Assembly (NCBI GenBank): GCA_905234835.1
Contig: CAJOIZ010000007.1
Span: 45,561 to 109,560, forward strand
Direction of reading: 5' to 3'
DNA from: Paludibacteraceae bacterium
GTDB taxonomy: Bacteria > Bacteroidota > Bacteroidia > Bacteroidales > Paludibacteraceae
Length of the DNA stretch: 64,000 nucleotides
Of this stretch, positions 10,457-19,940 are shown in pieces. The notes beneath the pieces were generated by a model that saw only the letters and a program-made list of their open reading frames with translations, was not told the DNA's origin and did no database searches. The position numbers and the translations under genes are program-made. The first letter of the stretch is position 1; every line of letters begins with the position of its first letter.

Positions 10457-11038
10457 TTACGGTCGTATGGTGATGAAGGAGATTGAGCCCTCGTCATCGT
10501 TATTAAGGCGCAGGATCGTACTCGGTTGAACGTGTGCCGTGTCGTCCTGACGGTAGCGGCAGACATAATCGACTGCACCCAATATCTGAGGGTCAATCTG
10601 TCCGAAACACTGCGGTGTGGGCTGTCCGCTGATGTTGGCAGAAGTGGAGACGAGAGGCCGCTGCAGCGCAGCGCATAGGTCGTGCGAAAAGGGTTCTTTT
10701 GTCAGGCGTATAGCTACCGAGCCGTCCTCTGCCTTAAGGAAAGCGGGAACATTCCTAACTTTGGGATAAATAATAGTGGTCGGGCGGATAAAGCCTGCGA
10801 AGATATTGTCGGACAGACCGTCAAGGGGGACATACTGCCGCAGGCTGTCAGAGCTGTCAAGAAGGAGGATGAGTGCTTTGGAGTCATCGCGCTGCTTGAT
10901 ACGGAACACGCGGCGGACGGCGGCCTCGTTGGTAGCATCACAGCCTATGCCCCAAACGGTGTCAGTAGGATAAAGGATGACCCCACCCTGCTGCAGAACG
11001 GACAAAGCCGTATTCAAATCGTCTGACGCGTAGTTCAT
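10457..11038 (-). CDS. tsaC: L-threonylcarbamoyladenylate synthase (YrdC/Sua5 family)
   Basis: GGVILYPTDTVWGIGCDATNEAAVRRVFRIKQR, LVSTSANISGQPTP. Confidence 0.92.
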   Translation of the reverse strand: MNYASDDLNTALSVLQQGGVILYPTDTVWGIGCDATNEAAVRRVFRIKQRDDSKALILLLDSSDSLRQYVPLDGLSDNIFAGFIRPTTIIYPKVRNVPAFLKAEDGSVAIRLTKEPFSHDLCAALQRPLVSTSANISGQPTPQCFGQIDPQILGAVDYVCRYRQDDTAHVQPSTILRLNNDDEGSISFITIRP

Positions 11039-11057
11039 TGCCTGCCTGATTGTTGTA

Positions 11058-11498
11058 TTATCTTTTTATATACCTTGCAGTGTCGCGGTCAAGGTCTTTT
11101 TCGCGGAGTGACTGGCGTTTGTCGTAGTTGTGCTTACCCTGCGCAAGAGCGATTTCCATTTTCGCCAGCCCTTTTTCGTTAAAGAAAATCTTGAGTGGTA
11201 TGATGGTTTTACCACTGTCGGCTACCTGACGTTCAAGCCGCCGCAGTTCTTGCCGGTTAAGGAGCAGTTTACGTTTGCGCAATTCGTCGTGGTTGGCATA
11301 GGAGCCGAACTTGTACGGAGCTATCCGCATCTGGTTGACCCACAGTTCGCCGTTCTCAAACCGGCAGAAGGCATCAGTGAGCGAGGCTTTGCCTTCGCGA
11401 ATGGACTTAATTTCCGTTCCGTAAAGGACAATACCAGCAGTGAAGCGGTTGATAAGAAAATAGTCGAACGATGCGCGGCGATTGACGATAGATGACAT
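11058..11498 (-). CDS. smpB: SsrA-binding protein SmpB
   Basis: NRRASFDYFL..GIVLYGTEIKSIREGKASLTDAF...LAQGKHNYDKRQSLREKDLDRD. Confidence 0.95.
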   Translation of the reverse strand: MSSIVNRRASFDYFLINRFTAGIVLYGTEIKSIREGKASLTDAFCRFENGELWVNQMRIAPYKFGSYANHDELRKRKLLLNRQELRRLERQVADSGKTIIPLKIFFNEKGLAKMEIALAQGKHNYDKRQSLREKDLDRDTARYIKR

Positions 11499-11519
11499 GG
11501 CAATAGTATGTTTCGGCGG

Positions 11520-12200
11520 TTACTGTTTGTCTGTAAGCATATACCCTTTTCCCCTGACAGGCAGGATGCTGACAGCGGAGTCGGGTCCGAGATGATGCCG
11601 CAGACGATTAATATAGACGCTGAGTGAACGGGAAGCGAACACATCCTCGTTTGCCCAGATGGAACGCAGAATATGCGAGCGAAGAACCGTCTTGTTTTTG
11701 TAACGGCAGAGCAGCAGGAGCAGGTCGCTTTCGCGTACAGACAACGTCCTGTCACCCAAGCGGTGGTTCGTCCCGTCAAAACGGACACTGCCCAACTGGA
11801 ATACGGCGGGCATCATGTCTTCTTCATCGGGTGCAACCAAGCGGATAAGCACCGCCATACGTGCGAGCAGAATCTCCATATCCGCAGGAACGGGTATATA
11901 TCCAACGGCACCGGCGCGCAAGGCAGTCAGTTGTTCTTCGCGTGAGGCGGCAGCTGACAGCATCAGCACGGGCAAATGGGGATAATGAACACGGAGGCTT
12001 TTTGTCAAGTCAAATGCCTGTTGGTCCGAAAGCATAGCGTCCACAAGACAAAGTTGGATGGCGTGTCCGGCAAGCATAGGCAAAACCTGACGGGCATCCA
12101 TCGTGGTATAGACGGTATAGTCCCGTTCGCGTATATAGTCGCCCAACAGAGCAAGATACCCCGGGTCGTGATGGCAGATGATGACAGAAGGCTGAAGCAT
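11520..12200 (-). CDS. OmpR-family response regulator with atypical receiver domain
   Basis: Receiver (LCLVDAMLSDQQAFDL) plus C-terminal winged helix (LSVRESDLLLLLCRY...VYINRLRHHLG...VRGKGYML). Confidence 0.88.
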   Translation of the reverse strand: MLQPSVIICHHDPGYLALLGDYIRERDYTVYTTMDARQVLPMLAGHAIQLCLVDAMLSDQQAFDLTKSLRVHYPHLPVLMLSAAASREEQLTALRAGAVGYIPVPADMEILLARMAVLIRLVAPDEEDMMPAVFQLGSVRFDGTNHRLGDRTLSVRESDLLLLLCRYKNKTVLRSHILRSIWANEDVFASRSLSVYINRLRHHLGPDSAVSILPVRGKGYMLTDKQ

Positions 12201-12224
12201 AGGGAGGTTATCAAGAGTAGTGTA

Positions 12225-13613
12225 TCATATACGGAAACCTAACCCGGCATCTATAAACTCCGCCTTGAAGATGTGGAGTTTGAGTCCGACATGCACAAAG
12301 AAGTGCTGTCCGCAATAGTAGCGCATAATGAGTTTCTGGTAGCACCAACCATCCTGATAGTTGCTGGCCTTGGTGGGGTCGTATGGATAGAAGATGCCCC
12401 TGTTGAGCGGTTTGCCGCCGTTCTTCTTAACATCCGCAAATGGTTCGAGGTTCTTCACCGGATCATAAAGATAAATACCCACGTGATAGCCGAAAGTAAG
12501 ATTGCCAAACACAAATTCGGGTTGTACGCTCACACCTGCACGGAAACAGTTGATGGTTTTGCTCTCCGAGAGGTAAGTCTTGCTATAATAGGTAACATGC
12601 GCAGTCTGTTCGGTCTTGAAATCCTTATAGACAGCGGCATAAGCTCCGTCGTAATACATATCCGCGCCGAGACCTATACGGAAGATGCTGTAGGGTTGCC
12701 AATAGGCTGCAAGGCTAAATGAGGCTGCAGCAAACCAGTCACGGTCGCGGTAATAAACGCTACGCGTGCCTGCTCCGAGGGTGAAATCGATACCCCATTT
12801 CTTAGTTACGCCGTCATGCAGTTTGGACGGCACTTCGGGGTCGGGCTTGTAGTAGTGGAAACCGTTGGTCATACGTGACGGCGTATAAGCGAAGCCTACT
12901 TCAGCGTTGAACATGTTGTACCCACCATTAGGTGTCATGACGCTTCCGTTGCTCAGGTGCTGCCATCCGCCGGAGAAGGTGAAATCCCACTCTCTCGCCA
13001 GCGAGACATCGACATACAATCCACCTGTCAGAAAGACGTTGGCGATGCTGCCTATCGACTGGTTGGCAATCGGTATTTTCTTACCATTTTCGTTTTTCGT
13101 TATCGCAAGCCATTTTTGGTCGGGAGGAACGGTGTTGGCGTATGTTCTATTGACGAAAGCGAGTCCTATTCCCGGGCGCAGTCCGAAGGTAACACGCGGA
13201 CGAGTCAGTAGCGGGACGTTGAGGTAAGTATGGGGAGTGAAAACCTGTCCGAGGTACTGCTGCTGTCCGAGGTCGAAGACAGAGAAGGCGAGTCCGACGG
13301 AGGCGTTGTTCCACTGCTGCATACATTTCCACCGTCCTGTAGGCAAGAACTCGACAGCGACCGTACCGCCGGTGATTACGGGGCGGTCGAACTTGAAGTC
13401 GCGCACCTTGTCATCGCGGTTGAGAAAGCCGACCGCCCCTGCCATACGGTAACGCAACTGGCATGGTGCAGTCGTACGGTCCTTATGATTGGCCTTGCGG
13501 TAGAGACGCGGTGTCGATGCAGCCAAATGACCTGCGCACAGAAAGGTCAGCAGCAAACACAGACAAGCCGGTTGAATCGCTCTGAAAAAGGTATTTAATC
13601 GAAGTGTGGTCAT
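12225..13613 (-). CDS. Acyloxyacyl hydrolase / PagL-like lipid A deacylase family outer-membrane protein
   Basis: Beta-barrel-like; GGWQHLSNGSV carries the HxSN PagL motif. Confidence 0.7.
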   Translation of the reverse strand: MTTLRLNTFFRAIQPACLCLLLTFLCAGHLAASTPRLYRKANHKDRTTAPCQLRYRMAGAVGFLNRDDKVRDFKFDRPVITGGTVAVEFLPTGRWKCMQQWNNASVGLAFSVFDLGQQQYLGQVFTPHTYLNVPLLTRPRVTFGLRPGIGLAFVNRTYANTVPPDQKWLAITKNENGKKIPIANQSIGSIANVFLTGGLYVDVSLAREWDFTFSGGWQHLSNGSVMTPNGGYNMFNAEVGFAYTPSRMTNGFHYYKPDPEVPSKLHDGVTKKWGIDFTLGAGTRSVYYRDRDWFAAASFSLAAYWQPYSIFRIGLGADMYYDGAYAAVYKDFKTEQTAHVTYYSKTYLSESKTINCFRAGVSVQPEFVFGNLTFGYHVGIYLYDPVKNLEPFADVKKNGGKPLNRGIFYPYDPTKASNYQDGWCYQKLIMRYYCGQHFFVHVGLKLHIFKAEFIDAGLGFRI

Positions 13614-14167
13614 TTTGACAAAAATGCATTTGTTTTTTCCAAGAGTTCCTGCTGCGCTTTTTCGAGGTTGTCATTGACGATAACAATGTCAAAATTCTTC
13701 TGCTGCTTGAGTTCCTCTTCGGCTTTCTGTATTCTTTCCTCTATCTTTTCGGGTGCATCCGTAGCGCGACAGACCAGTCTTCTGCGCAGTTCGGCGATGC
13801 TTGGCGGCGCAACAAAAACGGACAATGCCCTGTCCCCGAAAATACGTTTGAGATTCATACCTCCCATCACGTCCACATCGAAGACAGCGTGACACCCTTT
13901 CTGCTCAATGCGCTGAATTTCTTTCTTGAGTGTGCCGTAGTACGTACCCGCATATACGTTTTCGTACTCAATGAAAGCGTCCTCACGGATGAGTTGTTCA
14001 AACTCCTGATTGGAAATGAAATAGTAGTCCCGTCCGTTTTGTTCTTTGCCGCGCGGTGGGCGCGTGGTGCAGGAAACGGAGAACTCCAAGTCACTTCGTT
14101 GCGTAAGAAGGTAATGAACGAGCGTCGATTTGCCGCTACCTGAAGGTGCCGAGAAAATGAGTATCAT
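13610..14167 (-). CDS. gmk: Guanylate kinase
   Basis: IFSAPSGSGKSTLVHYLL, SVSCTTRPPRGKEQNGRDYYFIS. Confidence 0.96.
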   Translation of the reverse strand: MILIFSAPSGSGKSTLVHYLLTQRSDLEFSVSCTTRPPRGKEQNGRDYYFISNQEFEQLIREDAFIEYENVYAGTYYGTLKKEIQRIEQKGCHAVFDVDVMGGMNLKRIFGDRALSVFVAPPSIAELRRRLVCRATDAPEKIEERIQKAEEELKQQKNFDIVIVNDNLEKAQQELLEKTNAFLSK

Positions 14168-15093
14168 AACACGTTGAGTACTTGTTCTTTTATTTGTTCA
14201 AGGAGGTCTTTCATTTTCACAACGATAATCTGCATTTCGCTGTGATTGGCTTTGGAGCCGAGGGTGTTGATTTCGCGTCCCATTTCCTGCGCCACAAAGC
14301 CGAGTTTCTTCCCTACCCCGTCAATAGCAGTGCCCTCCATTGTTTCGCGGAAATAGCGTATGTGGTTGCGAAGCCGCACCTTCTCTTCCGTTATATCCAA
14401 TTTTTCGAGGTAATAGATGAGTTCCGCCTCGAGTCTGTTCTGGTCTATTTGCCGTTTCGTCTGCTCACCCAATTCGGCAAGCTGACTAACAAGCCGTTGC
14501 TTAATTTTGTCAATACGTTCCTTTTCCAACGGTTCGACTTGTCCGAGCAGACACTCTATTCCGTCCAATTTCTCGGCAAACATGACCCGAAGCGCCTCTC
14601 CCTCCTGTTTCCGAAAGTCGTTAAACGCATCAATGGCCTGACCGACTGTCTGTTGCAGAATCTCCCATTCGTCATTGGAAACAGACTCCTCAGCAGCTGC
14701 CTGCATGACATCCGGCAGACGCAGGATGGTTGCAAAAAGCGGTTCATCGGGAGCCTTCAGACGAACCTGCAAATCGCGCAACTGATTGTAGTAGTAACAA
14801 AATGCTTCCTGGTTGATGGATGAGAATGACTGCTGCGACACATTCACGGGACATGCCGTGTCGGTTGAAGACGAATTGGCAACAGGCATCGTGGACAAGG
14901 TAACATCCACTTTCCCGCGTTGGAGGACAGGAACCAACACAGCACGGATTTCCTGCTCTTTCGTACGGAAGAAGGGGCTGATTTTAAGAGTCAGGTCAAG
15001 TTGCTTAGAATTGAGACTGCGAATCTCAAGAACGGTTTTGTGGCCGGCAAAACTATACTCTGCTCTGCCGTAGCCGGTCATACTCAGAATCAT
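14164..15093 (-). CDS. YicC family endoribonuclease-like protein
   Basis: MILSMTGYGRAEYSFAGHKTVLEIRSLNSKQLDL start at 15093; C-term LGFVAQEMGREINTLGSKA. Confidence 0.93.
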   Translation of the reverse strand: MILSMTGYGRAEYSFAGHKTVLEIRSLNSKQLDLTLKISPFFRTKEQEIRAVLVPVLQRGKVDVTLSTMPVANSSSTDTACPVNVSQQSFSSINQEAFCYYYNQLRDLQVRLKAPDEPLFATILRLPDVMQAAAEESVSNDEWEILQQTVGQAIDAFNDFRKQEGEALRVMFAEKLDGIECLLGQVEPLEKERIDKIKQRLVSQLAELGEQTKRQIDQNRLEAELIYYLEKLDITEEKVRLRNHIRYFRETMEGTAIDGVGKKLGFVAQEMGREINTLGSKANHSEMQIIVVKMKDLLEQIKEQVLNVL

Positions 15094-15124
15094 CTTATTG
15101 TTGATGTTTAGCGATTGACGCCCG

Positions 15125-15132
15125 CAAAAGTA
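15125..15132 (-). promoter_or_regulatory. Bacteroidetes -7 box TACTTTTG for yicC
   Basis: CAAAAGTA on + strand 32 nt upstream of ATG 15093. Confidence 0.6.
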
Positions 15133-15206
15133 CAACGATTTTGGCATTATTTGCCATACTTTGCGCATTTTTTCGGTCAGTAGCCGCTTTTTTCAAAATA
15201 TATATG

Positions 15207-15214
15207 TACTTTTG
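15207..15214 (+). promoter_or_regulatory. Bacteroidetes -7 box TACTTTTG, divergent from yicC
   Basis: TACTTTTG 20 nt upstream of ATG 15234. Confidence 0.6.
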
Positions 15215-15233
15215 CGGCGTTAATCGAACGACT

Positions 15234-15746
15234 ATGGCAGAGATATTAAAACTGACTATACCGTCCCTTATCGTACTGCTGTGCGTATGGGTGGTAATGC
15301 ACTACCTGCTTCGCGGCGAGCGGGAAAGACGGTTGTGGGAAACCAAAAAGAACACGGAGAAGGAGGTTACTCCTATCCGTCTGCGGGCATACGAGCGTTT
15401 AGCCTTGCTGTTGGAGCGCACTGAGCCAGAGCACCTGCTCTCGGACTTGGACATAGCGCAGATGACCATACCCGAACTGGAACAACATCTGCTGCTGACC
15501 GTCCGCCGCGAATGGGAACACAACATGAGCCAGCAGATTTACGTGGGCGACGAGTTGTGGGCGAAGGTGATGAAGGCGCGTGACGAGATTGCGTCCTTCA
15601 TTCATACGATGGCACTCCAAATGCCCGAAGGGAGCACTGTCTTTGACTATGCCAAGGTGCTGATGACCGCCTACCGGCTTAATGGCACGACCCCGCACCA
15701 AATAGCCATGGAAGCTCTGAAAGAGGAAGTGAGGCTGATGTGGTAG
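15234..15746 (+). CDS. Hypothetical protein with N-terminal membrane anchor
   Basis: MAEILKLTIPSLIVLLCVWVVMHYLL; ORF track start 15141 lies upstream of the promoter, ATG 15234 preferred. Confidence 0.75.
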   Translation: MAEILKLTIPSLIVLLCVWVVMHYLLRGERERRLWETKKNTEKEVTPIRLRAYERLALLLERTEPEHLLSDLDIAQMTIPELEQHLLLTVRREWEHNMSQQIYVGDELWAKVMKARDEIASFIHTMALQMPEGSTVFDYAKVLMTAYRLNGTTPHQIAMEALKEEVRLMW

Positions 15747-16351
15747 GAAGGAGGCTGCTTGCCATATTGTGTCTGTGTGCAACAGTATTCCCTGCTTTCG
15801 CGCAAGACAGGGCTACTCCAACCAATCCCCTTCACCCGTATAGCGACACGGCTGTTTATCAAGGCACATTTGTCAAGATTGATGCTTTTATGCCCGTTTA
15901 TACGGCAGCGCGTTCCAGAGGTGCTTTACAGAGTTATGAGGCGGCAGTGAACGTGCGTCTGAGTAACAAATTCTATCCTGCTGTAGAAGGCGGTTACGCT
16001 TTCGGGCAAGTGAGTCAAGACAGTATCACGCAGACCGTCAACGGCGGTTTCCTTCGTGCCGGATTAGACTACAATCCTCTGAAGAAAAGCATCCGTTTGC
16101 CGCATGCCCTGCTGATCGGTCTGCGCGCAGGCTGTTCTCTACAGCAGGTGTGCGATTCGTGGGGCGAAGTAGCAGCGGGTTGCCAAGTGAATATAGTGAG
16201 CGGTTTCTATATGGGATGGACGTTCCGGCTCAAACTGCTTTTTACCCGCCGCAACGCATCCGCTGAACAAGCACCCGTTTATATCCCCGGTTACGGCGAG
16301 CGGAAAGACCTGAACTGGGGGCTGAACTACTACCTCGCATGGCGGTTCTGA
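15740..16351 (+). CDS. Hypothetical exported beta-barrel-like protein (DUF6048-like)
   Basis: GTG start overlapping previous stop; signal peptide LLAILCLCATVFPAFAQ; AVNVRLSNKFYPAVEGGYAFG. Confidence 0.7.
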   Translation: MVGRRLLAILCLCATVFPAFAQDRATPTNPLHPYSDTAVYQGTFVKIDAFMPVYTAARSRGALQSYEAAVNVRLSNKFYPAVEGGYAFGQVSQDSITQTVNGGFLRAGLDYNPLKKSIRLPHALLIGLRAGCSLQQVCDSWGEVAAGCQVNIVSGFYMGWTFRLKLLFTRRNASAEQAPVYIPGYGERKDLNWGLNYYLAWRF

Positions 16352-16416
16352 GAGCCGCGACTATTCCATAAAAAGAATAAAATGCCATGCAGAGTTTGCA
16401 AGTTAGAAAAAAGTTG

Positions 16417-16424
16417 TACCTTTG
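16417..16424 (+). promoter_or_regulatory. Bacteroidetes -7 box TACCTTTG with upstream TTTGC (-33)
   Basis: agtttgcaag...gtTACCTTTGc 28 nt upstream of ATG 16452. Confidence 0.6.
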
Positions 16425-16451
16425 CAACGTTTTTCATATAAAAAAGACTGT

Positions 16452-17483
16452 ATGAGAATACTGGTTATTCTGACAGGCGGTACCATCACGATGGTCCGCA
16501 ACGAGGCGACAGGGGCGTTACGTCCCGCCGACACCGACACATTCAGGGCGTTCGTTCCCGAGTTGTTCACCTCATCCGTACAAATAGACATGCTCCCGTT
16601 TGAGCCACTGATTGACTCATCGGATGTCAATTGTCAGTTGTGGGAGAAGATAGCCCGCACCATCGAAAAGAACTATCCGAAATACGACGGTTTCGTTGTG
16701 CTTCACGGCACGGATACGATGGCTTACACGGCGAGTGCGCTGTCATTCATGCTGCGCCATCTGACCAAGCCGGTCATTTTCACCGGCAGCCAACTGCCCA
16801 TCGGTGTACTCCGTTCGGATGCCAAAGAGAACCTGATGACTGCCGTGGAGATTGCCTCGGAACAGGATGAACAGGGGCGTAGCCGCGTGCCGGAAGTGTG
16901 CATCTATTTCGGTTCCGCCCTGCTTCGCGCCAACCGCACTACCAAGCGGAACGCGGAACATTTCTCCGCTTTCGAGAGCAGCAACTATCCCTCACTTGCC
17001 AAAGCGGGTGTGCATATCCTCTACCGCACCCGCCTTATCCACAACGAACCTGCCGATTCCCGTCTGCAGGTGGTTACCGCCTGCGATGACCGCGTAGCTG
17101 TTCTGCGTCTGTTCCCCGGCATCCGCCAAGATGTGGTTCACTCCATTCTGTCCACCCCGTCTCTTCGCGGCGTGGTACTACAGACATACGGTTCGGGCAA
17201 TGCACCATCCTCCGAATGGCTGTACAATGAATTAGTAGAAGCCGTTTCGCGGGGTGTTGTGATTGTGAACAAGACCCAATGCAGCACCGGCAGCGTAGAA
17301 ATGGGCCGATACGATGCGAGCATCAACCTTCTCAAAGCAGGTGTGTTGTCGGGCTACGATATTACCACCGAAGCCCTGCTTACCAAAATGATGGTACTGT
17401 TCGGCGAGTACCCCGACGATACAGAAAAAGTCAAGACTTTGCTGCAACAATCTTTAGCAGGAGAGATGTCAGCTGAAATGTAA
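16452..17483 (+). CDS. ansA: Type I asparaginase
   Basis: ILVILTGGTITM, YDGFVVLHGTDTMAYTASALSF, GVVIVNKTQCSTGSV. Confidence 0.92.
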   Translation: MRILVILTGGTITMVRNEATGALRPADTDTFRAFVPELFTSSVQIDMLPFEPLIDSSDVNCQLWEKIARTIEKNYPKYDGFVVLHGTDTMAYTASALSFMLRHLTKPVIFTGSQLPIGVLRSDAKENLMTAVEIASEQDEQGRSRVPEVCIYFGSALLRANRTTKRNAEHFSAFESSNYPSLAKAGVHILYRTRLIHNEPADSRLQVVTACDDRVAVLRLFPGIRQDVVHSILSTPSLRGVVLQTYGSGNAPSSEWLYNELVEAVSRGVVIVNKTQCSTGSVEMGRYDASINLLKAGVLSGYDITTEALLTKMMVLFGEYPDDTEKVKTLLQQSLAGEMSAEM

Positions 17484-17512
17484 TCATCCAAACTTCTAAA
17501 AATAACACAGAC

Positions 17513-18958
17513 ATGAGAACACAAGAACCCAAGGCACTGTGGGAGAATTTCTACAGCCTCACCCAGATTCCCCGCCCGTCGGGCAAGAAAGAAGCCATCA
17601 GCCAGTTCCTCGCCAACTACGGCAGGAAACTCGGATTAGAAACCGTAGTGGACGAGATAGGCAACGTGATTATCCGCAAGCCAGCCAGTCCCGGCTACGA
17701 GAACCATCCCGGCGTTATCCTTCAAGGTCACATGGACATGGTGCCGCAGAAGAACGGCGACAAGGTGTTCGACTTTGAGAAAGACCCTATCTGCGCCTAC
17801 GTTGAAGACAACAAGGAATGGGTTACTGCAGACGGCACGACCCTCGGTGCAGACAACGGAATCGGCGTTGCTACAGCCATGGCTATACTGGCAGACAAGT
17901 CAGTGGTACACCCGCCGTTGGAGGCGTTCTTCACCGTGGACGAAGAGACGGGTATGTACGGTGCGCAGGCACTTGAAGGCGGCGTTCTGAAAGGCAGCAC
18001 CCTGCTCAATCTGGACTCCGAAACGGAGGGCGAATTGTATATCGGTTGCGCCGGCGGCGTTGACACCACGGCCCGTTTCGACTTTGCACCAGTAGCCGTA
18101 GAAGAGGGCGACATCGCACTCAAAGTGACCATCAAGGGTCTAAAAGGCGGACACTCAGGTTGCGACATCCACCTGCAGCGCGCCAACGCCAACAAACTGC
18201 TGTTCCGCTTCCTCAAAGACGCTGTTGCCAACCACGAGGCACGTTTAGCAAGCGTGGAAGGCGGTTCGCTGCGCAATGCCATCCCGCGTGAGGCGGAAGC
18301 CGTCATCACCATCCCGAAAGACGGCAAGGAAGAGATGATGCAATTGGTTCGCGACTACGAAGACCTCTTTATTACCGAATACAACGGTGTAGAAGACAAC
18401 CTGCAGTTCACAGCCGCAGAGACAGCCTGCCCGAAAGAGGAGATGCCCGAAGATGTACAGGACTTTCTCATCCATGCCATCACTATCTGCCCGCACGGCG
18501 TTTACCGTATGATTCCCGAAATGCCGGACGTAGTGGAGACAAGCAACAACCTGAGCACCATCGCCATGGAAGGCAACAGCGTCAAGGTTCTGTGCCTGAC
18601 CCGTTCGTCGGTTGAGTCGCGCAAAGAGGAACTCAAGCAGATGATTGATTCGACTTTCCGTTTGGCAGGTGCCGATGTCGAGTTCTCAGGTGCATACCCC
18701 GGATGGAAGCCCAATGTGAACAGCCATATCCTTCGCGTGATGAAGGGCATCTACGAGAAAGAGTTCAACCAGGAGCCGAAAGTAATCACCATCCACGCCG
18801 GATTGGAATGCGGTATCATCGGCAGGAACTACCCGGGTATGGATATGATCTCGTTCGGTCCGACCATCGAGCATCCCCACTCGCCCGACGAGCGCGTGAA
18901 CATCGCCACCGTGCAGAAGTTCTACAAATACGTTCTGGCTGTTCTGAAAGAGCTGTAA
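17513..18958 (+). CDS. pepD: Aminoacyl-histidine dipeptidase (M20 family)
   Basis: ITRIPRPSGKKEAI-like N-term, VILQGHMDMVPQK, TLGADNGIGVATAMAIL, HAGLECGIIG. Confidence 0.94.
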   Translation: MRTQEPKALWENFYSLTQIPRPSGKKEAISQFLANYGRKLGLETVVDEIGNVIIRKPASPGYENHPGVILQGHMDMVPQKNGDKVFDFEKDPICAYVEDNKEWVTADGTTLGADNGIGVATAMAILADKSVVHPPLEAFFTVDEETGMYGAQALEGGVLKGSTLLNLDSETEGELYIGCAGGVDTTARFDFAPVAVEEGDIALKVTIKGLKGGHSGCDIHLQRANANKLLFRFLKDAVANHEARLASVEGGSLRNAIPREAEAVITIPKDGKEEMMQLVRDYEDLFITEYNGVEDNLQFTAAETACPKEEMPEDVQDFLIHAITICPHGVYRMIPEMPDVVETSNNLSTIAMEGNSVKVLCLTRSSVESRKEELKQMIDSTFRLAGADVEFSGAYPGWKPNVNSHILRVMKGIYEKEFNQEPKVITIHAGLECGIIGRNYPGMDMISFGPTIEHPHSPDERVNIATVQKFYKYVLAVLKEL

Positions 18959-18987
18959 CCCGAACATATCGAACGATAGACCAAGAA

Positions 18988-19015
18988 GAAAGCGTGGTTA
19001 TTCCGCTTTTTCAGC
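18988..19015 (+). terminator. Possible weak terminator after pepD
   Basis: gaaagcg-tggttattc-cgcttt followed by tttc. Confidence 0.35.
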
Positions 19016-19025
19016 ACAGGTCCGA

Positions 19026-19064
19026 GCAACGGAATACTCCTGAATATCAGGGGTATTCTGTTGC
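19026..19064 (+). other. 39-nt hairpin: 18-bp stem (two G-U wobbles), 3-nt loop
   Basis: gcaacggaatactcctga ata tcaggggtattctgttgc. Confidence 0.75.
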
Positions 19065-19286
19065 TATGCGTTGCGTCGGTCATACGACATACCTACTTAT
19101 GTCGAATCGTCAGCTAATTACTATGTCAAAGATCACTTGCAGTTTGTGAATGGGGAGCTGCAATCCGCCCCGCCGTTCCGCAGCGCTATGTTGTGGCAAT
19201 CGTCGTACATAGGTGATGGCACTCTGCTACACGAACAGAAACAGAAAAAAGAAAACATCCTGTACGATAGATGCCCCTTCCCGTCC

Positions 19287-19313
19287 TTATCCGCCTGTGC
19301 ACAAGGCGGATAA
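19287..19313. repeat. Perfect 10-bp inverted repeat, 7-nt loop
   Basis: ttatccgcct gtgcaca aggcggataa. Confidence 0.8.
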
Positions 19314-19499
19314 TACGTCTGACTGCCACTTGTAATACGCCTCACGGCGTGAGGTCATTTCCACTGAAAAGACGTGCAAAGATAATACATTTTTGGGCAA
19401 AATGCAAGAGCTTTTGAAAGATTTGTGATTTCAAATTTCAAATTGCAAATTTCACATTGCAAATTTGTTTGTTTAGGAGGTTTATGCGTTTTAGGATGC

Positions 19500-19622
19500 C
19501 GATTTTGTAAAATATTGCGTTTTGGAAGAGTGATTTTTGTAAAATAATGCGTTGTAGAAGGGTGATTTTTTTGTAAAATAATGCGTTCTGAGGAAGCGAT
19601 TTTTGTAAAATAATGCGTTTTG
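19500..19622. repeat. Four contiguous copies of a 32-34-bp AT-rich direct repeat
   Basis: tgatttttgtaaaataatgcgttntgnaag; gtaaaata markers at 19507, 19539, 19573 and 19605; length differences in T-runs. Confidence 0.8.
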
Positions 19623-19812
19623 AGAGCAAAAAAGAGGTGCCAACTATTTCATAATTACTTAAGATGCAGTATTTTGCGGATTCAAGTGACCAAGTGCGAC
19701 AACTTATTGTTGCTAACCTTTACCACTATAATCGAGGAGCTCGATAGGAGGAAAAACGCACAGAAAACAAATAATAATGCAGAAATATTTGGTCTTATCA
19801 ATTTGTTTTTTG

Positions 19813-19820
19813 TAATTTTG
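19813..19820 (+). promoter_or_regulatory. Candidate -7 box TAATTTTG for Fic gene
   Basis: TAATTTTG about 120 nt upstream of ATG 19941. Confidence 0.45.
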
Positions 19821-19940
19821 CAGCCAATTTGGTTACATGCAAGTAACCTTGCAGTACAAAGTATTGATAAATTGATATTTTGAAAGCAGCCTAAAAGGTT
19901 ACACAACAATAACCATTTAGGCATATAATAATTAAGATAT

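Noticed and set aside
19500-19622. CRISPR array
   Set aside because: Repeats are contiguous without unique spacers and no cas genes are in the window
19438-19629. 63-aa minus ORF with repeated RIILQKSL-type peptide
   Set aside because: Product of the 32-34-bp repeat; length changes in T-runs would break the frame, so coding is unlikely
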